The notes under the pieces are model-generated. The model ran no database searches. It saw only the letters and a program-made list of their open reading frames with translations, and was not told the origin of the DNA. From positions 4,685 through 68,684 of the forward strand of contig CAYYZH010000004.1 in NCBI GenBank assembly GCA_964475765.1: a stretch of DNA of 64,000 bases. The letters are read 5' to 3'. The position numbers and the translations under genes are program-made. Below are positions 16,708 through 25,602 of this stretch, piece by piece (the first letter of the stretch is position 1; every line of letters begins with the position of its first letter). The stretch comes from Thermohalobaculum sp964475765. Its GTDB lineage: Bacteria; Pseudomonadota; Alphaproteobacteria; Rhodobacterales; Rhodobacteraceae.

Positions 16708-18768
16708 ATGAACGGGCTTCGAAAGCGATGGGTTGGCCGGGTGATTGCCGGTTTGGCGATCACAATTCTCACGCTTGTCATCGTATTCAATCACTGGGTA
16801 GACCGCACGGAGCTTCCGAACTTCGAGCCTGAGGTTTCGGTGACCATCGTTGACCGGGATGGCCGGCTCATGCGGGCCTATCAGGTGGCGGATGGACGTT
16901 GGCGGTTGCCCGTTGCACCGGACGAGGTCGATCGCGGATACATCGCTCAGCTTCTCGCATTTGAGGATAAGCGGTTCTATCGCCACAACGGTGTCGATGT
17001 GTTGGCTTTGCTCCGAGCCGTGGGTCAGGCAGTCTGGCATGGTCGTGTGGTCTCTGGAGCTTCGACGCTTACAATGCAGGTCGCTCGGCTGTTAGAAGAG
17101 CGGCCCACAGTGACCTTGTCCGCCAAGCTTCGGCAGATGCGTCTTGCTCTCGCGTTGGAACGTCGTCTCACCAAAACGGAAATCCTCCACCTTTACCTGA
17201 CGCTTGCGCCTTTCGGTGGGAACCTTGAAGGGATTAGGGCGGCTAGCTTTGCCTATCTGGGCAAGGAGCCCACGCGGTTGACGCCGGCAGAAGCCGCGTT
17301 GTTGGTTGCCTTGCCACAAGCCCCAGAAGTGCGCCGCCCGGACCGCAACCACTTCAGTGCAGAAGCCGCCCGGAACATGGTTCTCGATCGAGTTGCCGAG
17401 GTAGGGGTCATCCGACAGGGAGACGTTCGAGCCGGGAAAACTGAAGCTGTGCCGCGCACCCGTCGAGCCTTTCCTTTGCATAGCCCGCATTTGGCGGATC
17501 GCACCGTTAAGGTTGGCGACGCCGCCCTGACCCACCGGCTTACGCTCGATCTTGATTTGCAGAAGTCGCTCGAGACGTTGATCCGGGAACGTGCGACCGG
17601 ATTGCGCCACCCGGTCTCAGCCGCAATTGTGGTTGCTGATCATCAAAGTGGCGAGGTTCTGGCGTCGATCGGTTCTGCCGGCATCTTCGATCAGAAGCGC
17701 GACGGCTGGATTGACATGACCCAAGCTGTGCGCTCGCCAGGATCTACCCTCAAACCTCTGATCTATGGATTGGCCTTCGAGCAGGGCGTGGCCCATCCCG
17801 AAAGCCTGATCGATGATCGTCCGACCCGATTTGGCACCTATACGCCAACCAATTTTGACGATGGTTACCACGGCAAGGTCAGCGTGCGCACCGCCTTGCA
17901 GCGATCGCTGAATGTTCCGGCGGTGGCGTTGTTGGATGCGGTTGGTCCGGCCCGGCTGATGGCGCGGATGCGCAGTGCCGGCGGGGCGGGCGTGCTGCCA
18001 CCCGGCCGCGCGCCAGGGCTTGCCATAGGGTTGGGTGGTATCGGTCTGACGTTGAATGATCTGGTGACGATTTATGCTGGCATCGCGCGCGGCGGCGAGG
18101 CTGTTCAATTGAGAACGAATGCGAATGGCTCCAAGGGCGAGCATCGTTTCCTGTCAAAGGGTGCCGCCTGGCAGGTCGCGGACATTCTTGCAGGTGCGCC
18201 TGCCCCTGTCGCGGCCACCAATCATCAATTGGCATTCAAGACGGGCACATCCTATGGGCACCGCGACGCTTGGGCCGTGGGCTTCGACGGGCGTCATGTG
18301 ATTGGCGTTTGGATGGGTCGGCCTGATGCAGCCCCCGTTCCCGGCATCACAGGTATCAAGGACGCGGCACCCTTGCTGTTCGAGGCGTTTTCGCGGCTCA
18401 AGCGCTCCCCGGACAGGTTGCCGCCGCCGCCGCGAGATGTCCTGACGGTGGCGCATGCTGACCTGCCTGAACCGCTGCGCCATGTGCGGCTCGCGCGCGG
18501 GGTTCTCGAAAGCAGGCACGCACCGGAGCTCGTATTCCCGCCAAGTGGGGCGCGGGTGGATCTAGAGCTCGACGCTGGGCCATCCGATCTTGTGCTCAAA
18601 ATCCGCCGGGGAGCTCCGCCTTTTACATGGCTTGTGGATGGAAGGCCTGTAGAGACTGGCGGTTTCGAGCGGGAAATAGCCTGGCGGCCGGACGGTCCGG
18701 GTCATGTCTCCATCGCGGTGATTGATGCGGCAGGCTCGACTGCGCGAACGAAGATTTATCTGGAGTGA
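16708..18768 (+). CDS. pbpC: Penicillin-binding protein 1C
   Basis: A 686-residue bifunctional peptidoglycan synthase. One N-terminal transmembrane helix (about residues 10-28) is followed by a GT51 glycosyltransferase domain with the catalytic Glu at E86 in FEDKRFYRHNG and the ASTLTMQ motif. The transpeptidase domain has S346-x-x-K349 in SPGSTLKP and K511-T-G in FKTGTSYG. The C-terminus (from about 600) is the BiPBP_C domain of PBP1C. It polymerises and cross-links glycan strands in the inner membrane; the A2M partner upstream suggests repair after protease or envelope attack. Confidence 0.95.
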   Translation: MNGLRKRWVGRVIAGLAITILTLVIVFNHWVDRTELPNFEPEVSVTIVDRDGRLMRAYQVADGRWRLPVAPDEVDRGYIAQLLAFEDKRFYRHNGVDVLALLRAVGQAVWHGRVVSGASTLTMQVARLLEERPTVTLSAKLRQMRLALALERRLTKTEILHLYLTLAPFGGNLEGIRAASFAYLGKEPTRLTPAEAALLVALPQAPEVRRPDRNHFSAEAARNMVLDRVAEVGVIRQGDVRAGKTEAVPRTRRAFPLHSPHLADRTVKVGDAALTHRLTLDLDLQKSLETLIRERATGLRHPVSAAIVVADHQSGEVLASIGSAGIFDQKRDGWIDMTQAVRSPGSTLKPLIYGLAFEQGVAHPESLIDDRPTRFGTYTPTNFDDGYHGKVSVRTALQRSLNVPAVALLDAVGPARLMARMRSAGGAGVLPPGRAPGLAIGLGGIGLTLNDLVTIYAGIARGGEAVQLRTNANGSKGEHRFLSKGAAWQVADILAGAPAPVAATNHQLAFKTGTSYGHRDAWAVGFDGRHVIGVWMGRPDAAPVPGITGIKDAAPLLFEAFSRLKRSPDRLPPPPRDVLTVAHADLPEPLRHVRLARGVLESRHAPELVFPPSGARVDLELDAGPSDLVLKIRRGAPPFTWLVDGRPVETGGFEREIAWRPDGPGHVSIAVIDAAGSTARTKIYLE

Positions 18769-18772
18769 CGGA

Positions 18773-20251
18773 TTAGGTATTGGCGACAAGCTCGCGGAGC
18801 CGCATCATCTCGACCTTTCCCATCGCGTTCCGGGGCAGGGTGTCGACGTAGACAACATCCTTGGGGTGTTTGAAACGAGCGAGACGGTTCTGAAAGGCCC
18901 CTAGGATCTCATCGCGCGAGGCATGTCCAACAACGACTGCAACCGGGACCGCGCCCCACCTCTCGTCTGAACGACCTGTAACTGCGGCTTCCGTTATGCC
19001 AGGGATGTCCCTGAGGATGCGCTCAAGCTCTGCGGGGTAAATGTTCTCTCCGCCGGAAATGATAACGTTCTTGATCCGGTCGGTGAACCAGAGAAATCCG
19101 TCTGCATCGCGCCGCGCGACATCTCCAGTACGAAACCAGCCATTCTTGAATGCAGTATCTGCAGTTGAATTCCGCCAGTATCCCGACGCAAGGGTTGGAG
19201 ACTGGATCCAGATTTCGCCATCCTGTTCGTCTGGTAGTCGCTCGCCGTCAACTCCTGTGATCTGGACCAACACTCCCGGTCCGGTCCGGCCAATCGATCC
19301 TATGTGAGAAGTTGCCTCGGAAGCCTTCTGGTAGACCACGACCGGTCCGGTTTCTGTCGCGCCATAGATCTGGATCACTGGTATGCCACGGGCATGAACC
19401 CTTTCGATTAACGGAACGGGGACATCGGTTGAGCCGGTGGCAATCAGGCGAAGAGCCTCGAGGTCCGTGCTTTGCCATTCGTGATGACCTAACAACGCCT
19501 GGAAAGTGGCCGGCACCTGAACGGTCAGAGTGGCGCGGGTTTCAGAGAGCACCCGGAGACAAGCGCCCGGTTCGAACCGATCCATCAAGGTCACCGTTGC
19601 GCCGCAGAGAAGTGCCGGAAGGGTCTGAATGTTCAAGCCGCCAACATGGAACATCGGAAGCGCCGTGAGGACGTGGTCCGCAGGGGTCATTTCATGCATA
19701 TCGACCGAGAGGTCTGCATTCGCTTGGACCGCCCGCTGTGTCAGGATCGCACCCTTTGGCCGACCAGTGGCGCCAGATGTATAAACCAGCAGTACGCGGT
19801 CTTCGGGGCCACCGGATGGTGGTGGGGCAGTCTGGCTCTGGACATTCAACCACCCGTCGTCACCTGCCCCAAGTCTTGCAGCGTCCAAAACTGGGAGTTC
19901 GTTTGCAATCAGCTTCGCGATTTCAGTGTGATGGTCGTCGGCAATGATAACCTTCGGGTCGGCATGTTCGACGATCCAGGACAGCTCGTCCTCGGCCAAC
20001 CGCCAGTTCAGCGGGCTGACCATGAAGCCACCGCGTGCCGCTGCAAAGACAAGCACAAGAAGCGCCGCCGAGTTCAATCCGAGGAACGCCACACGGTCAC
20101 CAGAGATGACACCTTGATTGGCCAAGGCTACATGTGCCTCTTCCGCAGCCCTCAATAGGTCCGCATATGTCAGGGTTGCGTCTGACGCGTGGACGGCGAT
20201 CTTGTCCGGAGAGGCCCGGACAACATCCTCGAGCCTCAACCATAGGCTCAT
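18773..20251 (-). CDS. AMP-dependent acyl-CoA ligase
   Basis: A 492-residue ANL-superfamily enzyme. The phosphate-binding loop is VYTSGATGRPKGAIL, motif A5 is YGATETGP, the hinge region is WFRTGDVARRDADGFLWFTDR, and the catalytic C-terminal Lys is in RNAMGKVEM. It activates a carboxylic acid as acyl-AMP and then acyl-CoA. It is the last gene of the NicX-like operon, and its start overlaps the acyl-CoA dehydrogenase stop. Substrate is unresolved: the dehydrogenase partner favours an aliphatic or aryl-alkanoic acid over a benzoate. Confidence 0.88.
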   Translation of the reverse strand: MSLWLRLEDVVRASPDKIAVHASDATLTYADLLRAAEEAHVALANQGVISGDRVAFLGLNSAALLVLVFAAARGGFMVSPLNWRLAEDELSWIVEHADPKVIIADDHHTEIAKLIANELPVLDAARLGAGDDGWLNVQSQTAPPPSGGPEDRVLLVYTSGATGRPKGAILTQRAVQANADLSVDMHEMTPADHVLTALPMFHVGGLNIQTLPALLCGATVTLMDRFEPGACLRVLSETRATLTVQVPATFQALLGHHEWQSTDLEALRLIATGSTDVPVPLIERVHARGIPVIQIYGATETGPVVVYQKASEATSHIGSIGRTGPGVLVQITGVDGERLPDEQDGEIWIQSPTLASGYWRNSTADTAFKNGWFRTGDVARRDADGFLWFTDRIKNVIISGGENIYPAELERILRDIPGITEAAVTGRSDERWGAVPVAVVVGHASRDEILGAFQNRLARFKHPKDVVYVDTLPRNAMGKVEMMRLRELVANT

Positions 20252-21513
20252 TCGTCAGTCTCACCCTTCTCGTAAAGGGCTTCGCGACCGATACGATCAA
20301 GGCAGATCTCGGCGGTCCATGGCAGCATGAGAGATCCGCACCTGCTGTCGCGATAGAGCCTCTCCAGCGGCAGCGTCTTTAGCATGGACTGGCCACCACA
20401 TGTTCGGATCGCCAGCCGACAGAGGTCGTTCGATGTCTCCATCGCAACGTGATGGGCTGCATAGGCCCGTAGAACTTGTTCCTTTGTTGGGTCAGGACAG
20501 GCTTCGGACACCGCCTGAAACCATAGCGCTTTCATCTGCTCCAGCTTGACCCGCATTTCTGCGACAGCGAGTTGCTTTGTCGGATACATGCGCCGTTTCA
20601 CCGGAGGCAGGCCCGGGACTTCTCCGCGCAGATATTGGACGGTAAAGTCATAAGCTGCTTGAGCGATGCCAACATAAGTAGGGCTCAACGTCATGAACAT
20701 GTGCGGCCACCGCGTCGCGGCCTGATAGTAGATCCCGCGCGGCATCAATGCGTCGTCTTCGGACACGAAGACGTCTTCGAAGATGAGCGTGCGGCTTACT
20801 GTGCCGCGCATCCCCAATGGGTCCCAATCGCCGACAACCTTAACGCCGTCTGCTCGGGCGGGGACAGCGAGGTACATCGTGTCGCGGCGCGAAGGGCGTT
20901 CGCCGTCCTTCGTTTCTCCGCACAGGATACCGTAGAAGTCGGCATGGCCGGAAAGCGAGGCGAAGATCTTTTTGCCATTAATCTTCCACCCCCCCTCAAC
21001 AGGTGTCGCCTTGGTCGAGAACGGAACCACGCCTGCTGCGGCCGCACCGCCCTCCGAGAAGGGTTGCGAGTAGATCGCACCGTCGTTGACAATCCGGGAG
21101 TAGTGCAAGGCCCGCCTGGAATTATGCACGGTACGCTGATCGTGGGTCATCTCCAGATCGTCTGCTAGAGCGCCTGTCCAGAGACAGGAACAGACATGCA
21201 TGTTCCATGTCAGAGCCGTTGCTCCGCAATATCGGCCGAGTTCCGCCGCGGTCAGAGCATAGGCACGGAAGTCAGCGCCGCGCCCGCCCTGGTCTTCGGG
21301 AACGCAAACAGCAAGTAAGCCTGCCTCATGCATGTCGTGATAGTTCTCGGTGGGAAAGATGGCTTCTGTGTCCCAGCGAGATGCACGCCCGGCGAATGCG
21401 CCTTTACCAAGTTGGCGGGCCAGCAGGCCAAGGTCGGCTTCCTTGTTGGTCAGACGAAACGCGGTTTGGTCGAAGATCGGAGGATCGACTTCGTCAGCAG
21501 TGAGGTCTTTCAT
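20248..21513 (-). CDS. Acyl-CoA dehydrogenase family protein
   Basis: A 421-residue flavoprotein. Family features include the Q/S-rich FAD-binding segment around GGWKINGKKIFASLSGHADFYG, FEDVFVSEDDALMPRG, and the C-terminal CGGQSMLKTLPLERLYRDSRCG, which resembles the four-helix C-terminal domain motif. It would introduce an alpha,beta double bond into an acyl-CoA, or act as one of the monooxygenase/dehydrogenase-like relatives used in catabolic islands. It is divergent from beta-oxidation housekeeping enzymes. Overlaps both neighbours by four bases, so the four genes are one translationally coupled set. Confidence 0.83.
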   Translation of the reverse strand: MKDLTADEVDPPIFDQTAFRLTNKEADLGLLARQLGKGAFAGRASRWDTEAIFPTENYHDMHEAGLLAVCVPEDQGGRGADFRAYALTAAELGRYCGATALTWNMHVCSCLWTGALADDLEMTHDQRTVHNSRRALHYSRIVNDGAIYSQPFSEGGAAAAGVVPFSTKATPVEGGWKINGKKIFASLSGHADFYGILCGETKDGERPSRRDTMYLAVPARADGVKVVGDWDPLGMRGTVSRTLIFEDVFVSEDDALMPRGIYYQAATRWPHMFMTLSPTYVGIAQAAYDFTVQYLRGEVPGLPPVKRRMYPTKQLAVAEMRVKLEQMKALWFQAVSEACPDPTKEQVLRAYAAHHVAMETSNDLCRLAIRTCGGQSMLKTLPLERLYRDSRCGSLMLPWTAEICLDRIGREALYEKGETDE

Positions 21514-22241
21514 CGCTCAACTTTCTCCAAGAACATACGGATCAAGTCATTTGTTCGTTCGGGCTGTTCGACGGGTGTCATGTGTCCGCCTGGCAGGATG
21601 TGGCACTGTGCGTTGGGGAGTTTTTCGGCCATACGCTGCATGGTACGTGCCGGGGCAGCCTGATCGTCCTCTCCGCCGATGAGTAGAACGGGGATAGTCA
21701 AAGTTTCCAGAGCTTCCCGACGGTCGAATGTCACGAGGCAGTCGATCGCTGCGCGATAGGCGGCTTCCGGAGTTTCGGCCATCAACTCTGCCATTCTATC
21801 GAGTTCCTCCTCAGACGTGTCTGTCCCGCTCATCGCACGCACAGAGCCAGGGGCGATTTGAGCCATAGTTTTACCCGCTTCTAGGGGGGCAAGCCGAGCG
21901 GATACGAATTGGGTCTTGAATGTATCGTCGCGTCCACCAAAAGCCGGTGTAGTGTTGCAGAGAACCAGGGATCTGACCACGTTGGGACTGGTTGCTGCCA
22001 ACTCCAGTGCCACCATGCCGCCCATCGAATGCCCAAGGACATGGCATGCACTGCCCGTCTGCTCAATCGCTGCTGCCAGACGCCCCGCGAGACGGGAGAA
22101 TGTCAAATCGGCCTCCAGCGGTGTGCCGCCAAACCCCGGCATGTTGTGGCCAATGACCTGCCGGGGCTGCAAACCCTGCTGCTGATGATCGAAGAACCGC
22201 GCATCCATCCCGATCCCGTGTGCAGAGATCAGCGGCATCAT
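21510..22241 (-). CDS. Alpha/beta hydrolase next to NicX-like gene
   Basis: A 243-residue alpha/beta hydrolase. The nucleophile elbow is GHSMGG (Ser), the acid is probably in LIGGEDDQAAP and the His in PGGHMTPVEQP. In the Pseudomonas nic cluster the hydrolase NicD removes formate from N-formylmaleamate, the product of NicX, and this gene occupies an equivalent place right after the NicX homologue. That makes an N-formyl-amide deformylase role attractive but unproven, since esterases and lactonases share the fold. Start at 22241 overlaps the upstream stop. Confidence 0.8.
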   Translation of the reverse strand: MMPLISAHGIGMDARFFDHQQQGLQPRQVIGHNMPGFGGTPLEADLTFSRLAGRLAAAIEQTGSACHVLGHSMGGMVALELAATSPNVVRSLVLCNTTPAFGGRDDTFKTQFVSARLAPLEAGKTMAQIAPGSVRAMSGTDTSEEELDRMAELMAETPEAAYRAAIDCLVTFDRREALETLTIPVLLIGGEDDQAAPARTMQRMAEKLPNAQCHILPGGHMTPVEQPERTNDLIRMFLEKVER

Positions 22242-23050
22242 TGTAAAACTCCCCCCAGGACCGCGGGCGATCCATCAAGCAGGATGTCGCAGCCCCGGAC
22301 CGGAAGGTCAAAATGGCCTTTCGTGAACCGCCCTGCGAACTCATTCGCCCCGGTTGAGAACAGGAAGTTTCCCGCGAAACATCGCAGTTCGGTGCCGTTG
22401 GTGTCACGCTGATCATACATCGCCAGCGCTTCGTACCGCGCCTCTGGATTCAAACCCCACCCGACATGGCTGACTGCGTAGGCTTCTCTATCGCCCCAGG
22501 CGGAAAGATAGCGGCGCATCAACTCGGCGTCCGTTCCATCCCCTTCGATTTCGTCGACGTAGTCGTCGGTGATTTTGAGACGGACCGGGCTTTCCAAATA
22601 GCGTTTGAACGTCAGGTTGATGTCTCCGGCATCGAGTACGAGTGTTCCATTGACCGACCCGGCCTTTGGAAAGCTCACGACAACGCCGCCCGGCCAATGC
22701 GCAATCGTGCCCGGTCGATCCGTCCATCCCCAGACACCGGCGGTGGGTGCGTCAGTCATGTCTACGGTCAGGTCTGTGCCTGCGGCGGAACGAACGTCCA
22801 TCGACGATGCACTGCGACATGCGGCAATCGCGGCTTTGACCCGATCTTTCATCTCGGTTTTGGGCAGGAGACGTTCGAGGCAGTCCGGGTGCTCGTTGGA
22901 CACCATTTGAACGCGGGTTCCCGCTTTGAGTAGCGCGGGAAGTTCGGGCGCATGCAAAAGCCCTTCGACGGTGCAGTCGATGACGACTTCAGCCGCTCCC
23001 AGCGCAGACAGTGCTGCGGTTTGACCTGTCAGGGCACCTGAGGCTCCGGT
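22238..23050 (-). CDS. NicX-like (2,5-dihydroxypyridine 5,6-dioxygenase family) protein, 5' end lost in gap
   Basis: The frame is open from the gap edge at 23050 to the stop at 22238, about 270 residues; the family is near 350. Several blocks recall Pseudomonas NicX: a WTDRPGTIAHWPGG segment, GTLVLDAGDINL, SHVGWGLNPEA, AGNFLFSTGAN and GHFDLPVRGCDILLD. The three Fe(II) ligands expected from NicX appear conserved: His coded at 22466-22468, His at 22313-22315 and Asp at 22307-22309. The family cleaves the pyridine ring of 2,5-dihydroxypyridine with O2. No nicotinate hydroxylase or maleamate amidase is in the window, so the substrate may differ. The start is missing because of the gap. Confidence 0.82.
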   Translation of the reverse strand, partial: TGASGALTGQTAALSALGAAEVVIDCTVEGLLHAPELPALLKAGTRVQMVSNEHPDCLERLLPKTEMKDRVKAAIAACRSASSMDVRSAAGTDLTVDMTDAPTAGVWGWTDRPGTIAHWPGGVVVSFPKAGSVNGTLVLDAGDINLTFKRYLESPVRLKITDDYVDEIEGDGTDAELMRRYLSAWGDREAYAVSHVGWGLNPEARYEALAMYDQRDTNGTELRCFAGNFLFSTGANEFAGRFTKGHFDLPVRGCDILLDGSPAVLGGVLQ

Positions 23051-23150
23051 NNNNNNNNNNNNNNNNNNNNNNNNNNNNNNNNNNNNNNNNNNNNNNNNNN
23101 NNNNNNNNNNNNNNNNNNNNNNNNNNNNNNNNNNNNNNNNNNNNNNNNNN
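23051..23150. other. Assembly gap, 100 N
   Basis: Exactly 100 N of unknown true length. It removes the starts of the NicX-like gene (minus) and of the MarR gene (plus), together with the divergent promoter and operator region between them. Confidence 0.97.
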
Positions 23151-23609
23151 AAGGATGCAACCGACCGGCCCGGCGGATTTCTGGATACATATCTTCTCTT
23201 TCTCCTTGCGCGGGCCAGTGCTGTTGCCAGCGGGCAGTTTCATGCGGAACTCGCGGAGCGCGGCGTGCCAGTGCTGACTTGGCGAATCCTGGCAGTTCTG
23301 AATGACAAACCGGCCACAGTCGGTCGGCTCGCTGCAGCAACAATGACGAAACAGGCTACACTTAGCAAAGCCCTGGACCGTTTGGAACGCGACGGGCTTA
23401 TCCGACGCAACAGGACATCAAATGACCGCCGACAGGTCGTCGTCGAAAAAACTGGGAAAGGGGCGGTCTGGGCAATTGATCTAATAGAACGAGCCAAGCG
23501 CCATCAGGACAAACTGTTGTCCCCCTATTCCCCAGAGGAGCGGGACCTCCTGATCAGCGCACTGAATGATTTACTGGACTTGGCCGAAAAATCTGCGGCA
23601 GACACCTAG
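23151..23609 (+). CDS. MarR-family regulator, 5' end lost in gap
   Basis: Reading from the gap edge the frame is open and gives an N-terminal helix ending in FLLARASAVASGQFHAELAERG, then the winged-helix core LTWRILAVL, a recognition helix region TMTKQATLSKALDRLERDGLIRR, a wing NRTSNDRRQVVVE and a C-terminal dimerisation helix. This is a near-complete MarR protein of about 150 residues. Divergent placement to the NicX-like operon parallels nicR-nicX in Pseudomonas, so it probably represses that operon and responds to a pathway intermediate. Its TAG stop shares the palindrome CTAG with the stop of the converging hydrolase gene. Confidence 0.85.
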   Translation, partial: KDATDRPGGFLDTYLLFLLARASAVASGQFHAELAERGVPVLTWRILAVLNDKPATVGRLAAATMTKQATLSKALDRLERDGLIRRNRTSNDRRQVVVEKTGKGAVWAIDLIERAKRHQDKLLSPYSPEERDLLISALNDLLDLAEKSAADT

Positions 23610-24496
23610 TCTGCCATCTCGCGAGCCTTCATGACTGCCCGCACCCACTGATCTGGTCGTTCCTGTGGAAGGTTGTGCCCGACACCATCCCATCTCTCAT
23701 GCTGGTAAGGTCCGGAAAACTTCATCGCATGCCCGCTTGTTGGAGTATGGATGCCGTTGTCTTCGCCGTCGATTGAAATGGACGGAACTGCAATCGGCGG
23801 CTGTGCAGTTAGTGTTGTTTCAATATGCGCGTAAGCCGGGTCTCCTGGAACGAGACCGTACCGGTGACGATAGGAATGAACAACAACCTCGACAAAGTCG
23901 GGATTGTCGAATGCCCAACAGGACTTGTTGAAAACTTCCTCAGTGAAGGCCCAAGAGGGAGACCACATGCGCCAGAGAAGGTTCGCAATCCCTTTTCGGT
24001 TTTCTTCCAGTCCGCGACGCCCTCGCTCGGAGTGAAAATAATACTGATACCAGAGCGCCGCCTCGGTTTCGGGCGCTGCCGGCTCCCAGAAACGTGCTGT
24101 ATCGAAGATGTTGTAGGCATTACCCGAAACGAGCGCTGTCACACGTTCGGGCCAAACCGCCGATACCACGCAGGCCGCGCGTCCGCCCCAGTCATAGCCG
24201 CCCAATACAGCGCGTTCGAACTCCAGAGCATCCATCAGCGCAAGCAAATCTGCGCCTAGAGCAGCCTGTTCGCCAGAACGGGGCGTCTTGTCGGACAGGA
24301 ACCTGGTTGGGCCATATCCCCTCAGCCACGGCGTGATAACTCGCGCCCCGGCTTTGGCCAGCTTTGGAGCGCTGTCGGCATACGTTCCAACATCATAGGG
24401 AAAGCCGTGCATCAACAAGCAAGGCCACCCGTCCGGAGAACCGAACTCGAGATAAGCGATCTCCAGCACACCAGCTTTGACGGTCTTGTGGTTCAT
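23606..24496 (-). CDS. Alpha/beta hydrolase, epoxide hydrolase / dehalogenase-like
   Basis: A 296-residue hydrolase. The oxyanion motif HGFPYD near residue 30 and the nucleophile elbow GGYDWGGR place an Asp where lipases have Ser, as in epoxide hydrolases, haloalkane dehalogenases and fluoroacetate dehalogenase. The C-terminal GVGHNLPQERPD supplies the His. A cap domain rich in Trp and Tyr (about 130-210) agrees with this. It is the last gene of the TRAP/P450/FAH operon, and its start overlaps the FAH stop; an epoxide made by the P450 is a possible substrate. Confidence 0.82.
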   Translation of the reverse strand: MNHKTVKAGVLEIAYLEFGSPDGWPCLLMHGFPYDVGTYADSAPKLAKAGARVITPWLRGYGPTRFLSDKTPRSGEQAALGADLLALMDALEFERAVLGGYDWGGRAACVVSAVWPERVTALVSGNAYNIFDTARFWEPAAPETEAALWYQYYFHSERGRRGLEENRKGIANLLWRMWSPSWAFTEEVFNKSCWAFDNPDFVEVVVHSYRHRYGLVPGDPAYAHIETTLTAQPPIAVPSISIDGEDNGIHTPTSGHAMKFSGPYQHERWDGVGHNLPQERPDQWVRAVMKAREMAD

Positions 24497-25503
24497 CCCG
24501 TGACAATCTTCTGCTCAATAGCTCCGAACACGGAGTGTCCGGACGCATCTTCCATGTTGATGCGCACGACATCGCCGTTGCCCAGAAACGGGGTTTTCGC
24601 AGTACCGTCGTTTATCGTTTCGATCATCCGCTGTTCAGCGAGGCAGGCATAGCCCCGACCGCCTTCGGACACGGGAAGGCCCGGCCCGCCGTCCTTGTCC
24701 CGATTGGACACCGTGCCCGAACCAATGATGGTTCCTGCAGACAAAGCCCGCGATCTCGCGGCATGGGCGATCAGTGTAGGAAAATCGAAGGTCATATCCT
24801 CTCCCGCATCTGGCCGCCCCAAGGGCTCGCCATTGAGATCGATAGAGACAATGCCGTGCAGCTTGCCGTCTTGCCAGGCAGATCCCAAAGCATCCGGGGT
24901 TACGGCGACCGGCGAGAAACTTCCCGCAGGCTTTGACTGGACAAATCCAAATCCTTTGGAGAGCTCCGGGCCGGTGAGCGCGCGCAGACTGACATCGTTG
25001 GCGAGCATGACGAGGCGGATGCAATCACCGGCATCCTCAGCGCTTATTCCCAAGGGAACGTCAGATGTGATCACTGCGATCTCTGCCTCGAGATCAATCC
25101 CCCATTCATCCGATGGCAGAATGATATCGCCGCGCGGTGCCAGAAAACCATCCGACATACCCTGATACATCAGTGGGTCGGTCCAAAATGACTTTGGTAC
25201 TTCCGCGCCACGGGCCTGCCGGACCAAAGCTACATGGTTCACATAGGCCGACCCGTCGAGCCATTGATACGCGCGGGGGAGAGGGCTGAGGGCGTGACGT
25301 TCGCGGAATCTTTCGGCCCAGACCGTACCGCTTTCGAGTCCACGTGCGACCTCTACGAGATCCGGCAAAACTGTGTTCCAGTGATCGAGAGCGTGTTGAA
25401 GTGTAGGGGCCGCACGTTCGGCGTCTGCGCATTGGGTCAGATCGTTAGAAACCACGACCAGGCGCCCATCTCTCGTGCCATCTGGCAGGCTGGCAAGCTT
25501 CAT
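24493..25503 (-). CDS. Fumarylacetoacetate hydrolase family protein
   Basis: A 336-residue FAH-fold enzyme. Metal-binding acids lie in the DLEAEIAVITSDV segment and in MLANDVSLRAL, and the catalytic-domain motif GSGTVSNRDKDG is present. Members hydrolyse or decarboxylate acylpyruvates and ring-cleavage products in aromatic degradation. The N-terminal 110 residues (LPDGTRDGRLVVV, YQWLDGSAYVNH) match the longer FAH subgroup. The ATG at 25503 follows a GGGGGAGA site and is preferred over the in-frame codon at 25524. It lies 99 bases after the P450 and is coupled to the downstream hydrolase. Confidence 0.9.
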   Translation of the reverse strand: MKLASLPDGTRDGRLVVVSNDLTQCADAERAAPTLQHALDHWNTVLPDLVEVARGLESGTVWAERFRERHALSPLPRAYQWLDGSAYVNHVALVRQARGAEVPKSFWTDPLMYQGMSDGFLAPRGDIILPSDEWGIDLEAEIAVITSDVPLGISAEDAGDCIRLVMLANDVSLRALTGPELSKGFGFVQSKPAGSFSPVAVTPDALGSAWQDGKLHGIVSIDLNGEPLGRPDAGEDMTFDFPTLIAHAARSRALSAGTIIGSGTVSNRDKDGGPGLPVSEGGRGYACLAEQRMIETINDGTAKTPFLGNGDVVRINMEDASGHSVFGAIEQKIVTG

Positions 25504-25602
25504 GGTCTCCCCCGACCCGTTCATCCGATCATCAACCAGAGATAGACTGTCCGTTGAGTCCAGCGTCTTTGCAACAGTGAATAGGTCTGGCAGGTGTAAC
25601 GT

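Noticed and set aside
21510..22241. Naming the alpha/beta hydrolase nicD
   Set aside because: Position fits but the fold is too common and the pathway substrate is uncertain.
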